The notes beneath the pieces are model-generated. The model did not search any database. It saw only the letters and a program-made list of their open reading frames with translations, and was not told the origin of the DNA. From the NCBI RefSeq assembly GCF_900078335.1, contig NZ_FKBR01000035.1, positions 154,148 through 218,147 of the forward strand: a stretch of DNA of 64,000 bases, written 5' to 3'. The stretch's first letter is position 1, and each line of letters begins with the position of its first letter. Made by a program: the position numbers and the translations under genes. Shown here piece by piece: positions 25,631 through 34,079 of the stretch. The DNA comes from Bordetella trematum. GTDB taxonomy: Bacteria; Pseudomonadota; Gammaproteobacteria; Burkholderiales; Burkholderiaceae_B.

Positions 25631-26167
25631 ATGTCCGAACCCCTTGCCCAGCTCGATCTGCATCTGCCTGACGAACACGCCACCGATGCGTTGGCGGCTC
25701 AACTGGCCCCCCTGCTGGATGGCCATAGCGGTCCGGCCGGGGGCCGGATCCACCTGCGCGGCGACCTGGGCGTGGGCAAAACCGCCTTCACCCGGGCACT
25801 GTTGCGCGCCAGCGGCGTAGAGGGACGAATCAAGAGTCCAACGTACGCGCTGCTTGAAAGCTATAAAGTTTCTAACTTATACTTCTATCACTTTGATTTT
25901 TATAGACTTAGCGATCCGCGCGAATGGTTGGACGCCGGTTTCCGTGATTTACTGCGTGACGACGCGGTCATTCTCATCGAATGGCCGGAGCGGGCAGGGA
26001 CACTTTTGCCCCCCCCTGATCTGGAAATCTGCCTCATCCATACCGACCCTGGACGCGACGCAACGCTGATTGCCCATACTGCCAGAGGACAAACATGGTT
26101 AAACGCGATTGTCCCTCCGACAGCGGCGCGCCCCTCGCGCCGCGTGCCGCCACGCGCCGACGCCTGA
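25631..26167 (+). CDS. tsaE: tRNA threonylcarbamoyladenosine biosynthesis ATPase TsaE
   Basis: A 178-residue P-loop protein that, with TsaB and TsaD, supports t6A37 modification of ANN-decoding tRNAs. Family motifs are HLRGDLGVGKTAFTRALLR (Walker A near residues 40-58), IKSPTYALLESY and YHFDFYRLSDPREW. IEWPERAGTLLPPPDLEI is the Walker-B-like region. Codons for the YKVSNLYFYHFDFYRL stretch (25857-25912) are strikingly AT-rich (about 24% GC) in a ~66% GC setting, although the protein sequence is conserved. That patch holds a good promoter. The 3' end overlaps amiC by 73 bp, which extends the C-terminus beyond the family core. Confidence 0.93.
   Translation: MSEPLAQLDLHLPDEHATDALAAQLAPLLDGHSGPAGGRIHLRGDLGVGKTAFTRALLRASGVEGRIKSPTYALLESYKVSNLYFYHFDFYRLSDPREWLDAGFRDLLRDDAVILIEWPERAGTLLPPPDLEICLIHTDPGRDATLIAHTARGQTWLNAIVPPTAARPSRRVPPRADA
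25854..25883 (+). promoter_or_regulatory. Internal sigma70-type promoter inside tsaE
   Basis: TTGAAA (25854-25859) and TATACT (25878-25883), each 5/6 to consensus, are separated by 18 bp within the AT-rich patch of tsaE. The next start downstream in this direction is amiC at 26095, so it may give amiC its own transcript. Confidence 0.55.
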
Positions 26168-27474
26168 TCAGCGTCGCAGCCACGCTGCTCGTTCTGCCCG
26201 TCATCCCGCGCCTGGCGCAGGCAGCGAGCATTCTGGCAGTGCGGACCTGGCCGGCCGATGAATACACCCGGGTCACGCTCGAACTCGACCGGGAACTCAA
26301 AGCCGAGCATTTCACCCTCGAAGCGCCGCACCGCCTGGTGGTGGATATCGAGGGTCTGACCACCAATGCCGCCCTGAACGAGCTGATCGGCAAGGTGCGT
26401 CCCGACGACCCCTACATCCAGGGCCTGCGCGTGGCGCAGAACCGGCCCAATGTGGTGCGCCTGGTGTTCGATCTGAAGCAGGCCGTCGCGCCGCAGCTCT
26501 TCACCCTCAAGCCGGTGGGCGATTACCAGTACCGCATGGTGCTGGACCTGTATCCCAAGGTGGCCCAGGATCCGCTGGTCGCCATCCTGAACAAATCCGC
26601 CGGCGCTGACGTCGATGACCCGTTGGCCCGCGTGCTGGATGAAATCTCGCGCAACCAGCCCGTGCCCGCGCCGGCGCCGCTGGCGCGCGGCCAGCAGCCG
26701 GCCCCCGTGTTGCCCACGCCGGCGCCCAAGCCGTCCACGCCTGCGCCCGGGCGCGCCCGCCGCCGCATGCTTACCATCGCCCTGGATCCGGGGCATGGCG
26801 GCGAAGATCCGGGCGCCATCGGCGCGTCCGGCCTGCGCGAAAAAGACGTGGTGCTGCGCATCGCACGGCGCCTGAAAACGCTGATCGACGCGCAACCGGC
26901 CATGCGTGCCTATCTGACGCGCGACGACGATTATTTCGTGCCGCTGCATGTGCGGGTCCAGAAGGCGCGCCGGGTGCGGGCCGACCTCTTCATTTCCATT
27001 CACGCGGATGCCTGGATCAAGCCCAGCGCCAATGGTTCGTCGGTGTTTGCGCTGTCCGAGCGCGGCGCCTCCAGCACCCAGGCGCGCTGGATGGCCGACA
27101 AGGAAAACGCAGCCGACCTGATCGGCGGCGTCAACCTGGGCAGCCATGACCGTCAGGTCGCCAAGGTGCTGCTGGATCTGTCGACCACCGCGCAGATCAA
27201 TGATTCGCTCAAGGTCGGCACGGCCTTCCTGGACGAAATCAAGAAGATCAACCGGCTGCACAAGAACCGGGTCGAGCAGGCTGGCTTTGCGGTGCTCAAG
27301 GCGCCTGACATCCCGTCCATCCTGGTCGAGACGGCCTTCATCAGCAACCCGCAGGAAGAGGCGCGGCTGCGCAGCACGGCGCACCAGGACAAGCTGGCCC
27401 AGGCCATGCTGACCGGCATCCAGCGCTATTTCACGGCCAATCCGCCGCTGGCCCGCCTGGGCGACGTCAGCTGA
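26095..27474 (+). CDS. amiC: N-acetylmuramoyl-L-alanine amidase AmiC
   Basis: A 459-residue periplasmic zinc amidase that cleaves septal peptidoglycan. A twin-arginine signal (TRRRLISVAATLLVLP, RR near residues 21-23) precedes an AMIN domain (about residues 45-140) that targets the septum. A Pro-rich linker (about 185-222) follows. The Amidase_3 domain carries the zinc and catalytic residues: DPGHGGEDPGA, REKDVVL, SIHADA and ILVETAFISN. The start lies within tsaE (73-bp overlap), so it is probably coupled to tsaE, while an internal promoter at 25854-25883 may drive it separately. A strong terminator follows. Confidence 0.95.
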   Translation: MVKRDCPSDSGAPLAPRAATRRRLISVAATLLVLPVIPRLAQAASILAVRTWPADEYTRVTLELDRELKAEHFTLEAPHRLVVDIEGLTTNAALNELIGKVRPDDPYIQGLRVAQNRPNVVRLVFDLKQAVAPQLFTLKPVGDYQYRMVLDLYPKVAQDPLVAILNKSAGADVDDPLARVLDEISRNQPVPAPAPLARGQQPAPVLPTPAPKPSTPAPGRARRRMLTIALDPGHGGEDPGAIGASGLREKDVVLRIARRLKTLIDAQPAMRAYLTRDDDYFVPLHVRVQKARRVRADLFISIHADAWIKPSANGSSVFALSERGASSTQARWMADKENAADLIGGVNLGSHDRQVAKVLLDLSTTAQINDSLKVGTAFLDEIKKINRLHKNRVEQAGFAVLKAPDIPSILVETAFISNPQEEARLRSTAHQDKLAQAMLTGIQRYFTANPPLARLGDVS

Positions 27475-27504
27475 TCCCGCCGTCGCCGGCGGCCTGAATG
27501 CACG

Positions 27505-27545
27505 AACGGCCCGCGCCCCCCTGCAAAGGAGGCGCGGGCCGTTTG
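27505..27545. terminator. Hairpin terminator after amiC
   Basis: AACGGCCCGCGCC (27505-27517) pairs perfectly with GGCGCGGGCCGTT (27531-27543), with a 13-base loop and TTT at the right end. It lies between convergent amiC and the LysR gene and could serve both. Confidence 0.85.
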
Positions 27546-27558
27546 CATCGGGCGCGGG

Positions 27559-28440
27559 TCAATGATCCAGGTCGCGGCATTGCCGCCGCAGGCGTTCGAT
27601 GAAATCGTGGCACAGCGCCGGCAGGGGGTCGCGGCTGCGGGTCAGCAGCGCGATGGGCACGCGCAGCGCCGGCTTCAGGGGGCGCAGGCTCATGCCGGGA
27701 CGCAGCATCACGCGCGCCGTGATGGCATCCACGATGGCCTGTCCGCAGCCAGCCTCGACCAGGGCGCAGGCCACGTAGTGGGTCTGTACCTGGATGGCCA
27801 CCGGCAGCGACAGCGCCTGGGCATCCAGCGCCATCTGCAGCGCCGCGCCCGAGGCGTCGCGCGCATCCAGCACGATGAGGGTGTCGTTGCTGAGCGCCTC
27901 CAGGCCGATCGGCCCCTGGCCGGGTTCGCGGCTCAGGTGCACCAGCTGGGTGTGGCCGAGTTCGCTGCGTGTCAGGCCCGGGAGGTCTTCGCCGGTGTCG
28001 AATGTGATGGCCAGATCGAGTTCGCGCGCCAGCAGCCCTTGCAGCAGTTCGGCGCGGTGATAGGTATGAATGTCGAAGGTCAGGCCTGGGTGATCCTCGC
28101 GGCTGGCGCGCACCGCGGCGGGCAGCAGCCCCAGGCCCAGGGCCGGCGCGCAGCCGACCCGCAGGTGCCCGTTGGGGTTCTCGCGCAGCGATGCGGCCAG
28201 GCGCCGCACGCTGTTGAGGTTCTGGCTGACGCGGCCGACCTCGGGGGCCAGTATCTCGGCCTCGCGCGTGGCGATGAGCCTGCCTTTGATGCGCTCGAAG
28301 AGCTTGAAACCCAGCTGGGCTTCGGCATGTGCCAGCAGTTTGCTGGCGGCGGGCTGCGAGATATGCAGGGCGGCCGCGGCCTCCGTGAGCGAACCGGTGC
28401 GGCGGATGGCTTCGAAAACCTCGATATGGCGCAGGCGCAT
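27559..28440 (-). CDS. LysR family transcriptional regulator
   Basis: A protein of 293 residues. The N-terminal winged helix reads MRLRHIEVFEAIRRTGSLTE then AAAALHISQPAASKLLAHAE (residues ~1-40). The rest is the two-lobed inducer domain (LRVGCAPALGLGLLP onward). The ATG at 28440 is chosen because the LysR fold begins there. It is divergent from the gamma-glutamyltransferase gene with 115 bp between, so it probably controls that gene and itself. Its inducer is unknown. Confidence 0.9.
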   Translation of the reverse strand: MRLRHIEVFEAIRRTGSLTEAAAALHISQPAASKLLAHAEAQLGFKLFERIKGRLIATREAEILAPEVGRVSQNLNSVRRLAASLRENPNGHLRVGCAPALGLGLLPAAVRASREDHPGLTFDIHTYHRAELLQGLLARELDLAITFDTGEDLPGLTRSELGHTQLVHLSREPGQGPIGLEALSNDTLIVLDARDASGAALQMALDAQALSLPVAIQVQTHYVACALVEAGCGQAIVDAITARVMLRPGMSLRPLKPALRVPIALLTRSRDPLPALCHDFIERLRRQCRDLDH

Positions 28441-28555
28441 GGCAGACACGGGAAGCAAATGATGGATTCTATGCCGGAATGCGCCGGGCTCTTTCCCGGG
28501 GCCGGCAGGCCTGCGGGATAAGATGGGCGCTGGTACGACTCTTGGCGAGGGCATC

Positions 28556-30310
28556 ATGGCGTTTCTTTCTTTTCTGCCGGATTGCCGGCGTGCGCTGGCA
28601 AGCGGCCTGGCGGCCACCCTGCTGCTGGTCGCTGCGCCAGCCCTGGCGCAGGATCCCAACCCCGAAGCCGGCAGCGGCTACCAGGCCAAGCCGCTGGCGC
28701 TGGCGCAGCGCTACATGATCGCCACCGCCAATCCGCTGGCCAGCCAGGCCGGCGAGGCCATTCTGGCGCGCGGCGGCAGCGCCGTGGATGCGGTGATCGC
28801 CGCCCAACTGGTGTTGAACCTGGTCGAGCCGCAATCGTCGGGCATCGGCGGAGGGGCCTTCATGCTCCATTACGACGCCGCCGATCATGGGCTGATCGTC
28901 TACGACAGCCGCGAAACCGCGCCGGCGGCCGCCACGCCGCAACGCTTTCAGCAGGCGGGCAAGCCCGTCGCTTTCCGGCAGGCGGTCAACAATGGGCTGT
29001 CGGTGGCCACGCCGGGGCTGCTGCGCGGGCTGGCGATGGCACACGCCGATCATGGCCGTCTGCCCTGGGCCGAGCTTTTCACGCCTGCCATCACGCTCGC
29101 GGAGTCGGGGTTCGCCGTGTCGCCGCGCTTGCACGCCATGATCGGGGCGACCCCCGAGCTGGCCCGGCAGCCGGCCGCCGCGGCCTATTTTTACGGCCCT
29201 GACGGGCAGCCCTGGCCGGTCGGGCACGTGCTGCGCAATCCGGCCTTCGCCGATCTGCTCAGGCAGATCGCCGTGGGCGGGCCGGATGTTTTCTATCAGG
29301 GGGACGTGGCGCGCGATATCGTCGCGGCGGTCGCCGCGCATCCTCAGCCGGGCGATCTCAGCCTGGCGGACCTGGCCGCTTACCATGCCGAGCGCCGTGA
29401 ACCGCTCTGCGGCCGGTATCGCGCCTATCTGCTCTGTGGCGCGCCGCCGCCCAGCAGCGGCGCGCTGGCGGTGCTGCAGATCCTTGGCCAGCTGGAGGCC
29501 TATCCCTATCTGGGGGATCCGATGTCGCTGCGCGCCGTCCACGGTTTTGCCGAGAGCGGCCGGCTGGCGTTCGCTGACCGCGACTTCTATGTGGCGGACC
29601 CCCGTTACGTCGAGGTCCCGGTGGCGGACCTGCTGGCGCCGGCTTATCTGCGCCAGCGCGGCGCTCTGATCGACCCGGCGCGCAGCATGGGCCGCGCCGA
29701 ACCGGGCGACCCGGCCCGTCTGCGCGGGCAGCGCGGCGCCGGCGCGTCCCTCGATCTGCCCTCGACCACCCAGCTGGTGGCCGTGGATGCCGAGGGCAAT
29801 GTGGTCTCCATGACCTCCACCATCGAGTCTGCCTTCGGCAGCAAGATCATGGTGCGCGGGTTCCTGCTCAACAATGAAATGACCGATTTTTCCCTGCGCG
29901 ATCGCGATGCGCAGGGCCGTCTGGTCGCCAACCGGATCGAGCCGGGCAAGCGCCCGCGCAGCTCCATGGCGCCGATGATCGTGTTCCAGTCGGGTCGGCC
30001 CTGGCTGGCGCTGGGCTCGCCCGGCGGCAGTGCCATCATCAACTACGTGGCCAAGACGCTGGTGGGTGTGATCGATGGCGGCCTGGACATCCAGCAGGCC
30101 ATCTCGCTGCCCAATCTGGGCAGCCGCAATGGCCCGACCGAACTGGAGCGTGGCAGCGCCCTGCAGGCGCTGGTGCCCGGGCTGCAGGCGCTGGGCCATG
30201 AGGTGAAGCTGCAGGAGTTTCCCAGCGGCCTGCAGGGCATCATGATGCGCCACGGCCGCCTGGAGGGCGGGGCCGACCCGCGCCGCGAGGGCGTGGCCCT
30301 GGGGCGTTGA
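28556..30310 (+). CDS. Gamma-glutamyltransferase (Ntn hydrolase)
   Basis: A protein of 584 residues from the ATG at 28556, which follows GGCGAGGG. An in-frame ATG at 28523 is an alternative. A signal peptide ending APALAQ indicates a periplasmic location. GGSAVDAVIAAQLVLNLVEP and SSGIGGGAFML are family motifs of the large subunit. The autoprocessing site is LPSTTQLVAVDAEGNVVSMT, giving Thr as the new N-terminal nucleophile of the small subunit. GSPGGSAIINYV near the end is the oxyanion/Gly motif. Such enzymes cleave gamma-glutamyl bonds of glutathione and related amides. The residue after the nucleophile region (TQLVAVD) departs from the usual TTHxSVVD, so substrate may differ. The divergent LysR gene at 27559 is a likely regulator. 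Confidence 0.88.
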   Translation: MAFLSFLPDCRRALASGLAATLLLVAAPALAQDPNPEAGSGYQAKPLALAQRYMIATANPLASQAGEAILARGGSAVDAVIAAQLVLNLVEPQSSGIGGGAFMLHYDAADHGLIVYDSRETAPAAATPQRFQQAGKPVAFRQAVNNGLSVATPGLLRGLAMAHADHGRLPWAELFTPAITLAESGFAVSPRLHAMIGATPELARQPAAAAYFYGPDGQPWPVGHVLRNPAFADLLRQIAVGGPDVFYQGDVARDIVAAVAAHPQPGDLSLADLAAYHAERREPLCGRYRAYLLCGAPPPSSGALAVLQILGQLEAYPYLGDPMSLRAVHGFAESGRLAFADRDFYVADPRYVEVPVADLLAPAYLRQRGALIDPARSMGRAEPGDPARLRGQRGAGASLDLPSTTQLVAVDAEGNVVSMTSTIESAFGSKIMVRGFLLNNEMTDFSLRDRDAQGRLVANRIEPGKRPRSSMAPMIVFQSGRPWLALGSPGGSAIINYVAKTLVGVIDGGLDIQQAISLPNLGSRNGPTELERGSALQALVPGLQALGHEVKLQEFPSGLQGIMMRHGRLEGGADPRREGVALGR

Positions 30311-30331
30311 GGCGGGCGGCCGCGCCCGCGA

Positions 30332-31321
30332 TCAGTCGATCGAGATATCCGCTTCGCGGATGAGCTTGCCCCACTTGTCGACCTCGGCCTCGATGAATTG
30401 CTGCAGCCCTTGCGGGCTGCGGTCGCTGGCCGGCACGATACCCTGGCGGGTCAGGGTTTCATTCACCGCGGGGGCATCCATGGCCTTGACGAAGGCCTTG
30501 TTCAGGCGCTCGACGACCTCGGGCGGCGTGTTCTTGGGCGCCACGATGCCGAAGAACACGCTGACGTCGTAGCCGGACAGGCCTTGTTCGGACAGGGTGG
30601 GCAGGTCAGGCAAGGAGGCCGATCTCTCGGCGCTGGCCAGCCCGATGGGACGCAGCTTGCCGGATTCCACGAAAGGCAGCGCGGTCAGGATATCCGTAAA
30701 TGACATCGAGACCTGGCCGCCCACCAGATCGTTGAGTGCCGGGCCGGTGCCTTTGTAAGGGATGTGCAGCAGCTGCGTGTTGGCCATGCGGTTGAACAGC
30801 ACGCCCGCCAGATGCGACGAGGCGCCATTGCCCGAGGAAGCGTAGCTGAGCGCATCCGGCTTTTTTTTCGCTTCGGCGATGAGTTCCTGCACATTGCTGG
30901 CCGCCACCGACGGATGCACCACCAGGATGTTGGGCAGGTGGCCGATGCGGGTGATGGGCGTGAAACTGGTGCGCGGGTCGTAGCCCTGGTCTTTGTAGAG
31001 GCTGACGTTGATGGCCAGCGGGCCGGACGTGCCGAACAGCAAGGTATAGCCATCGGGCTTGGCGCGCGCGACGTACTCCGAGCCGATGTTGCCGCCGGCG
31101 CCACCCCGGTTTTCCACCACCACGGTCTGCCCGAGTTCGTCCTTGAGGCCTTCGGCCAGGCGGCGCGCCATGGCGTCGGTCGGGCCGCCGGGCGGAAAGG
31201 GCACCACCAGCGTGACCGGTTTGTCCGGAAAGGCCGCATGCGCGGCGCCGCCCAGCAGGCTGGCGCCCAGCGCCGTGGTCAGGCCGAGACGGCGCAGGCA
31301 GGTGAAGAAGGATGAGGGCAT
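30332..31321 (-). CDS. Bug family tripartite tricarboxylate-type substrate-binding protein
   Basis: A 329-residue periplasmic receptor. A signal peptide ends GGAAHA, and the mature protein starts AFPDKPVTLVVPFPPGGPTD. GGAGGNIGSEYVARAKPDGYTL and IPYKGTGPALNDLVGGQVSM are family motifs. The gene lies 58 bp downstream of the AidB-like dehydrogenase on the same strand, and both are divergent from a LysR gene, so it is likely the receptor for a compound metabolised via that enzyme. The ligand is unknown. Confidence 0.9.
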   Translation of the reverse strand: MPSSFFTCLRRLGLTTALGASLLGGAAHAAFPDKPVTLVVPFPPGGPTDAMARRLAEGLKDELGQTVVVENRGGAGGNIGSEYVARAKPDGYTLLFGTSGPLAINVSLYKDQGYDPRTSFTPITRIGHLPNILVVHPSVAASNVQELIAEAKKKPDALSYASSGNGASSHLAGVLFNRMANTQLLHIPYKGTGPALNDLVGGQVSMSFTDILTALPFVESGKLRPIGLASAERSASLPDLPTLSEQGLSGYDVSVFFGIVAPKNTPPEVVERLNKAFVKAMDAPAVNETLTRQGIVPASDRSPQGLQQFIEAEVDKWGKLIREADISID

Positions 31322-31379
31322 GGTTGTCTCCGTTGTTGTGCAACCCGCAGCGGATCGAGCCGCTGCGTGGTTTTCAAAA

Positions 31380-33056
31380 TCAGGCTTGCGCCTGAATGAC
31401 GCGCAGGTTGCGCGCATCGTCGTCGTCTTCGGCGGCACACGGATCGCGTGGCAGCAGACGATGACGCAGGACCTGGTCGGCCAGCAGGTTGCGGCCGGCA
31501 AGGGTATCTGTTTTGGCTTCCCAGCGCATGGCGGCCAGGGAGACGACGTGATAGAGCGCCGAGGCTGCCTGGCGCGCCAGTTCGTCGCGCTGATCGTCGG
31601 CGGCGCGTGCGGCCAGCGCAAAGGCGGCGTCGATGGCGCGATGCTGGGCGTCGGCCAGTTCGGCCGGGCAGGGCTGGCCCTCGGCCAGCAGCGACTGGAC
31701 ATGTTCGCGCAGGGCCGGCAGGGCGGCTTCGCGGCGGATGGCGCGCAACACGTCCAGGGCGACGATATTGCTGGTGCCTTCCCAGATCGAGCCCAGGTGC
31801 GCATCGCGCATCAGGCGCGGCTCGACCCACTCTTCGATGTAGCCGCAGCCGCCGCGAACTTCCATGGCATCGCCGGTGACCTTGCGGGCATCCCGGCAGG
31901 CACGGAACTTGATCAACGGCGTGAGGATGCGCGCCAGCGCGGGCGAGGCCTGGCCGGCTTCGGCCCGCGCCAGCGCCTGGGCGGTCTGGTACATGACGCT
32001 GCGGGCCTGTTCGGTCCAGAGCATCATCTTGGCCAGCTGTCGGCGCATGAGCGGCATGTCGATCAGGGCGCGGCCGAAGGCGCGGCGTTCGCGCGCCACG
32101 AACAGCGCCTCGGTAAGGGCGCGACGCATCAGGCCGGCGGCACGCATCCCGTTGGACAGGCGCGAGTTGTTGATCATGTCGGCCATCTGCTTGAAGCCTT
32201 TGCCGCGCTCGCCGACCAGCCAGGCGCGCGCGCCTTCCAGGCGGATTTCTCCGCTGGCCATCGAGCGCGTGCCCAGCTTGTCCTTCAGGCGCAGGATGCG
32301 ATAGCTGTTGAGGCTGCCGTCGGGCAGTTCGCGCGGCAGCAGAAACAGCGACACGCCCTTCAGGCCGGGGTCGTCCTCGCTGCGCGCCAATACCATGGCG
32401 AAGCCGGCGTCCGGGTTGGAACAGAACCATTTGTCGCCGCTCAGGCGCCACATGCCGTCCTCGCCCGGCTCGGCTTCGGTGGCGGTGGCGCTCACGTCGG
32501 AGCCGGCGCCCTGTTCGGTCATGAACATGGCGCCCTGGCGCAGGGTGTCGAAATCCAGGCTGGTCACTTGCGGCACCACCTGGTCCACCAGGGCCGGATC
32601 GCCGTAGCGCTTGAGTGTGCGGGCCAGCGAATCGGTCATGCTGACCGGGCAGCACAGCCCGAATTCGGCCTGCACGAAAAGATGGCTCAGCGCATACTTG
32701 GCGGCAGCCGGCATCGGCTCGGGCCAGCCCAGCACTCCCCCGCGATGCGACAGCGCCGCCAGCCCGAACTCGCTATAGGCCAGCCGCTCCAGTTCGACAT
32801 AGGCGGGGTGTTTCTCAATGCGCGACTCATCCACGCCGCTGCGATGCCGCACCGACAGCGTGGGAGCATGGTGGTCCGCCACCATCGCCAGCTCATCCAT
32901 CAGGCCGCCCGCCAGCGCGCCCAGCCGGCTCAGGTGCGGCTGCAGGTGGGCAAAGAGCGGCTGAGGCAGATACCGCGCCGCCATGGGGGCGGCATAGGGA
33001 TCGGCGTCAAAGAGGTTCTGGCCCCGGGAGTCGGGGACGGCGGTGATGGTTTGCAT
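31380..33056 (-). CDS. AidB-like acyl-CoA dehydrogenase family protein
   Basis: A 558-residue FAD flavoprotein. It is longer than standard acyl-CoA dehydrogenases (~380) because it has the extra N-terminal and C-terminal segments seen in AidB. QGAMFMTEQGAGSDVSAT and GDKWFCSNPDAGF are flavin-binding motifs. RGGCGYIEEWVEPRLMRDAH then LGSIWEGTSNIVALDVLR matches the AidB C-terminal pattern and carries the catalytic Glu region. E. coli AidB limits alkylation damage, but many relatives are catabolic. The ATG at 33056 has GGAGGG 7 bp upstream; an alternative ATG is at 33074. It forms an apparent operon with the Bug gene. Confidence 0.85.
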   Translation of the reverse strand: MQTITAVPDSRGQNLFDADPYAAPMAARYLPQPLFAHLQPHLSRLGALAGGLMDELAMVADHHAPTLSVRHRSGVDESRIEKHPAYVELERLAYSEFGLAALSHRGGVLGWPEPMPAAAKYALSHLFVQAEFGLCCPVSMTDSLARTLKRYGDPALVDQVVPQVTSLDFDTLRQGAMFMTEQGAGSDVSATATEAEPGEDGMWRLSGDKWFCSNPDAGFAMVLARSEDDPGLKGVSLFLLPRELPDGSLNSYRILRLKDKLGTRSMASGEIRLEGARAWLVGERGKGFKQMADMINNSRLSNGMRAAGLMRRALTEALFVARERRAFGRALIDMPLMRRQLAKMMLWTEQARSVMYQTAQALARAEAGQASPALARILTPLIKFRACRDARKVTGDAMEVRGGCGYIEEWVEPRLMRDAHLGSIWEGTSNIVALDVLRAIRREAALPALREHVQSLLAEGQPCPAELADAQHRAIDAAFALAARAADDQRDELARQAASALYHVVSLAAMRWEAKTDTLAGRNLLADQVLRHRLLPRDPCAAEDDDDARNLRVIQAQA

Positions 33057-33161
33057 GGCGATTCCCTCCAGCATGAATGCGCGCCCATCTTCCTACCTCT
33101 TATCTATTCGACAAAATACTGTTTTAATGTTGAACTATCCAAATTAAATATCAATACACGC
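33057..33161. promoter_or_regulatory. Divergent LysR control region
   Basis: 105 bp between the AidB-like gene and a LysR gene, locally AT-rich (33100-33158), with several T-N11-A arrangements. This is where the regulator is expected to bind and drive both directions. No single site stands out clearly enough to call. Confidence 0.5.
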
Positions 33162-34073
33162 ATGGAACTCCGTCTGCTGCGCTATTTCATTGCCGTTGCC
33201 GAGGAGCGGCATTTCAGTCGGGCGGCGCAGCGCCTGCATATCTCTCAGCCTCCGTTGTCATACGCCATCCGCCAGCTGGAGGATCAGCTTGGCGTGCGTC
33301 TGCTGGAACGCAGCAGCCGCCACGTTGCGCTGACTCCGGCAGGGCAGGTGCTGTACGGCCAGGCGCTGGCCTTGCTGCGCCAGGCCGAAGAGGTCGGCCT
33401 GCTGGTGCAGCGGGTCGATGCCGGGTTGCAGGGGCGTTGCCGCATCGGCTTCGTCGGCTCGATGCTGTATCGCGGGCTGCCCGATGTGCTGGCCGCCTTG
33501 CGCGCGGCCATGCCGGGCGTGGAGCAGGTGCTGCAGGAACTGAACTCCAACGATCAGATCGAGGCCTTGCGGCGCGGCGAGCTGGACCTGGGCTTCGTGC
33601 ACGCCAATCCCTTGCCGCCGGAGGTGCGCGGCCTGGACCTGATGGCCGAGCCCTTCGTGGTCTGCCTGCCGCAATCGCATCCCATGGCGGGGCGGCGCAA
33701 GGTCGATCTGCGCGAGCTGGCCAAGGAAGACTTTATTTTCTTTGCCCGCGAAGCCTCGCCCAGTTACTACGAAACCGTGCTTTCGCTGTGCGTGGGCGCG
33801 GGCTTCTATCCCGCGGTGCGTCACGAGGTGCGGCATTGGCTCAGCGTGTGCGCACTGGTGTCGCAGGGTCTGGGGGTTTCCATCGTGCCGGCCTGCATGA
33901 TCCGCAGCCGGCTGGCCGGCACCCGCTTTCTGAACTTCGACCACGAGGCGCGTTCGCGCAGCCAGCTCATCTGGCCGGCCCAGCAGGCCACGCCGCTGGC
34001 GGCGCGCACGCTGGAGATCGTGCGCCGCCATTTCGCCTCCCTGGGCATCGGCGCGGACGCCGAAGCCGAGTAG
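33162..34073 (+). CDS. LysR family transcriptional regulator
   Basis: A protein of 303 residues. The winged helix MELRLLRYFIAVAEERHFSR then AAQRLHISQPPLSYAIRQLE is of the BenM/CatR type, followed by an inducer domain (CRIGFVGSMLYRGLPDVL). That subtype often senses aromatic or acidic metabolites. It is divergent from the AidB-like/Bug pair and probably regulates it. Its stop is 6 bp from the convergent tpsB stop. Confidence 0.9.
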   Translation: MELRLLRYFIAVAEERHFSRAAQRLHISQPPLSYAIRQLEDQLGVRLLERSSRHVALTPAGQVLYGQALALLRQAEEVGLLVQRVDAGLQGRCRIGFVGSMLYRGLPDVLAALRAAMPGVEQVLQELNSNDQIEALRRGELDLGFVHANPLPPEVRGLDLMAEPFVVCLPQSHPMAGRRKVDLRELAKEDFIFFAREASPSYYETVLSLCVGAGFYPAVRHEVRHWLSVCALVSQGLGVSIVPACMIRSRLAGTRFLNFDHEARSRSQLIWPAQQATPLAARTLEIVRRHFASLGIGADAEAE

Positions 34074-34079
34074 GCGCGC

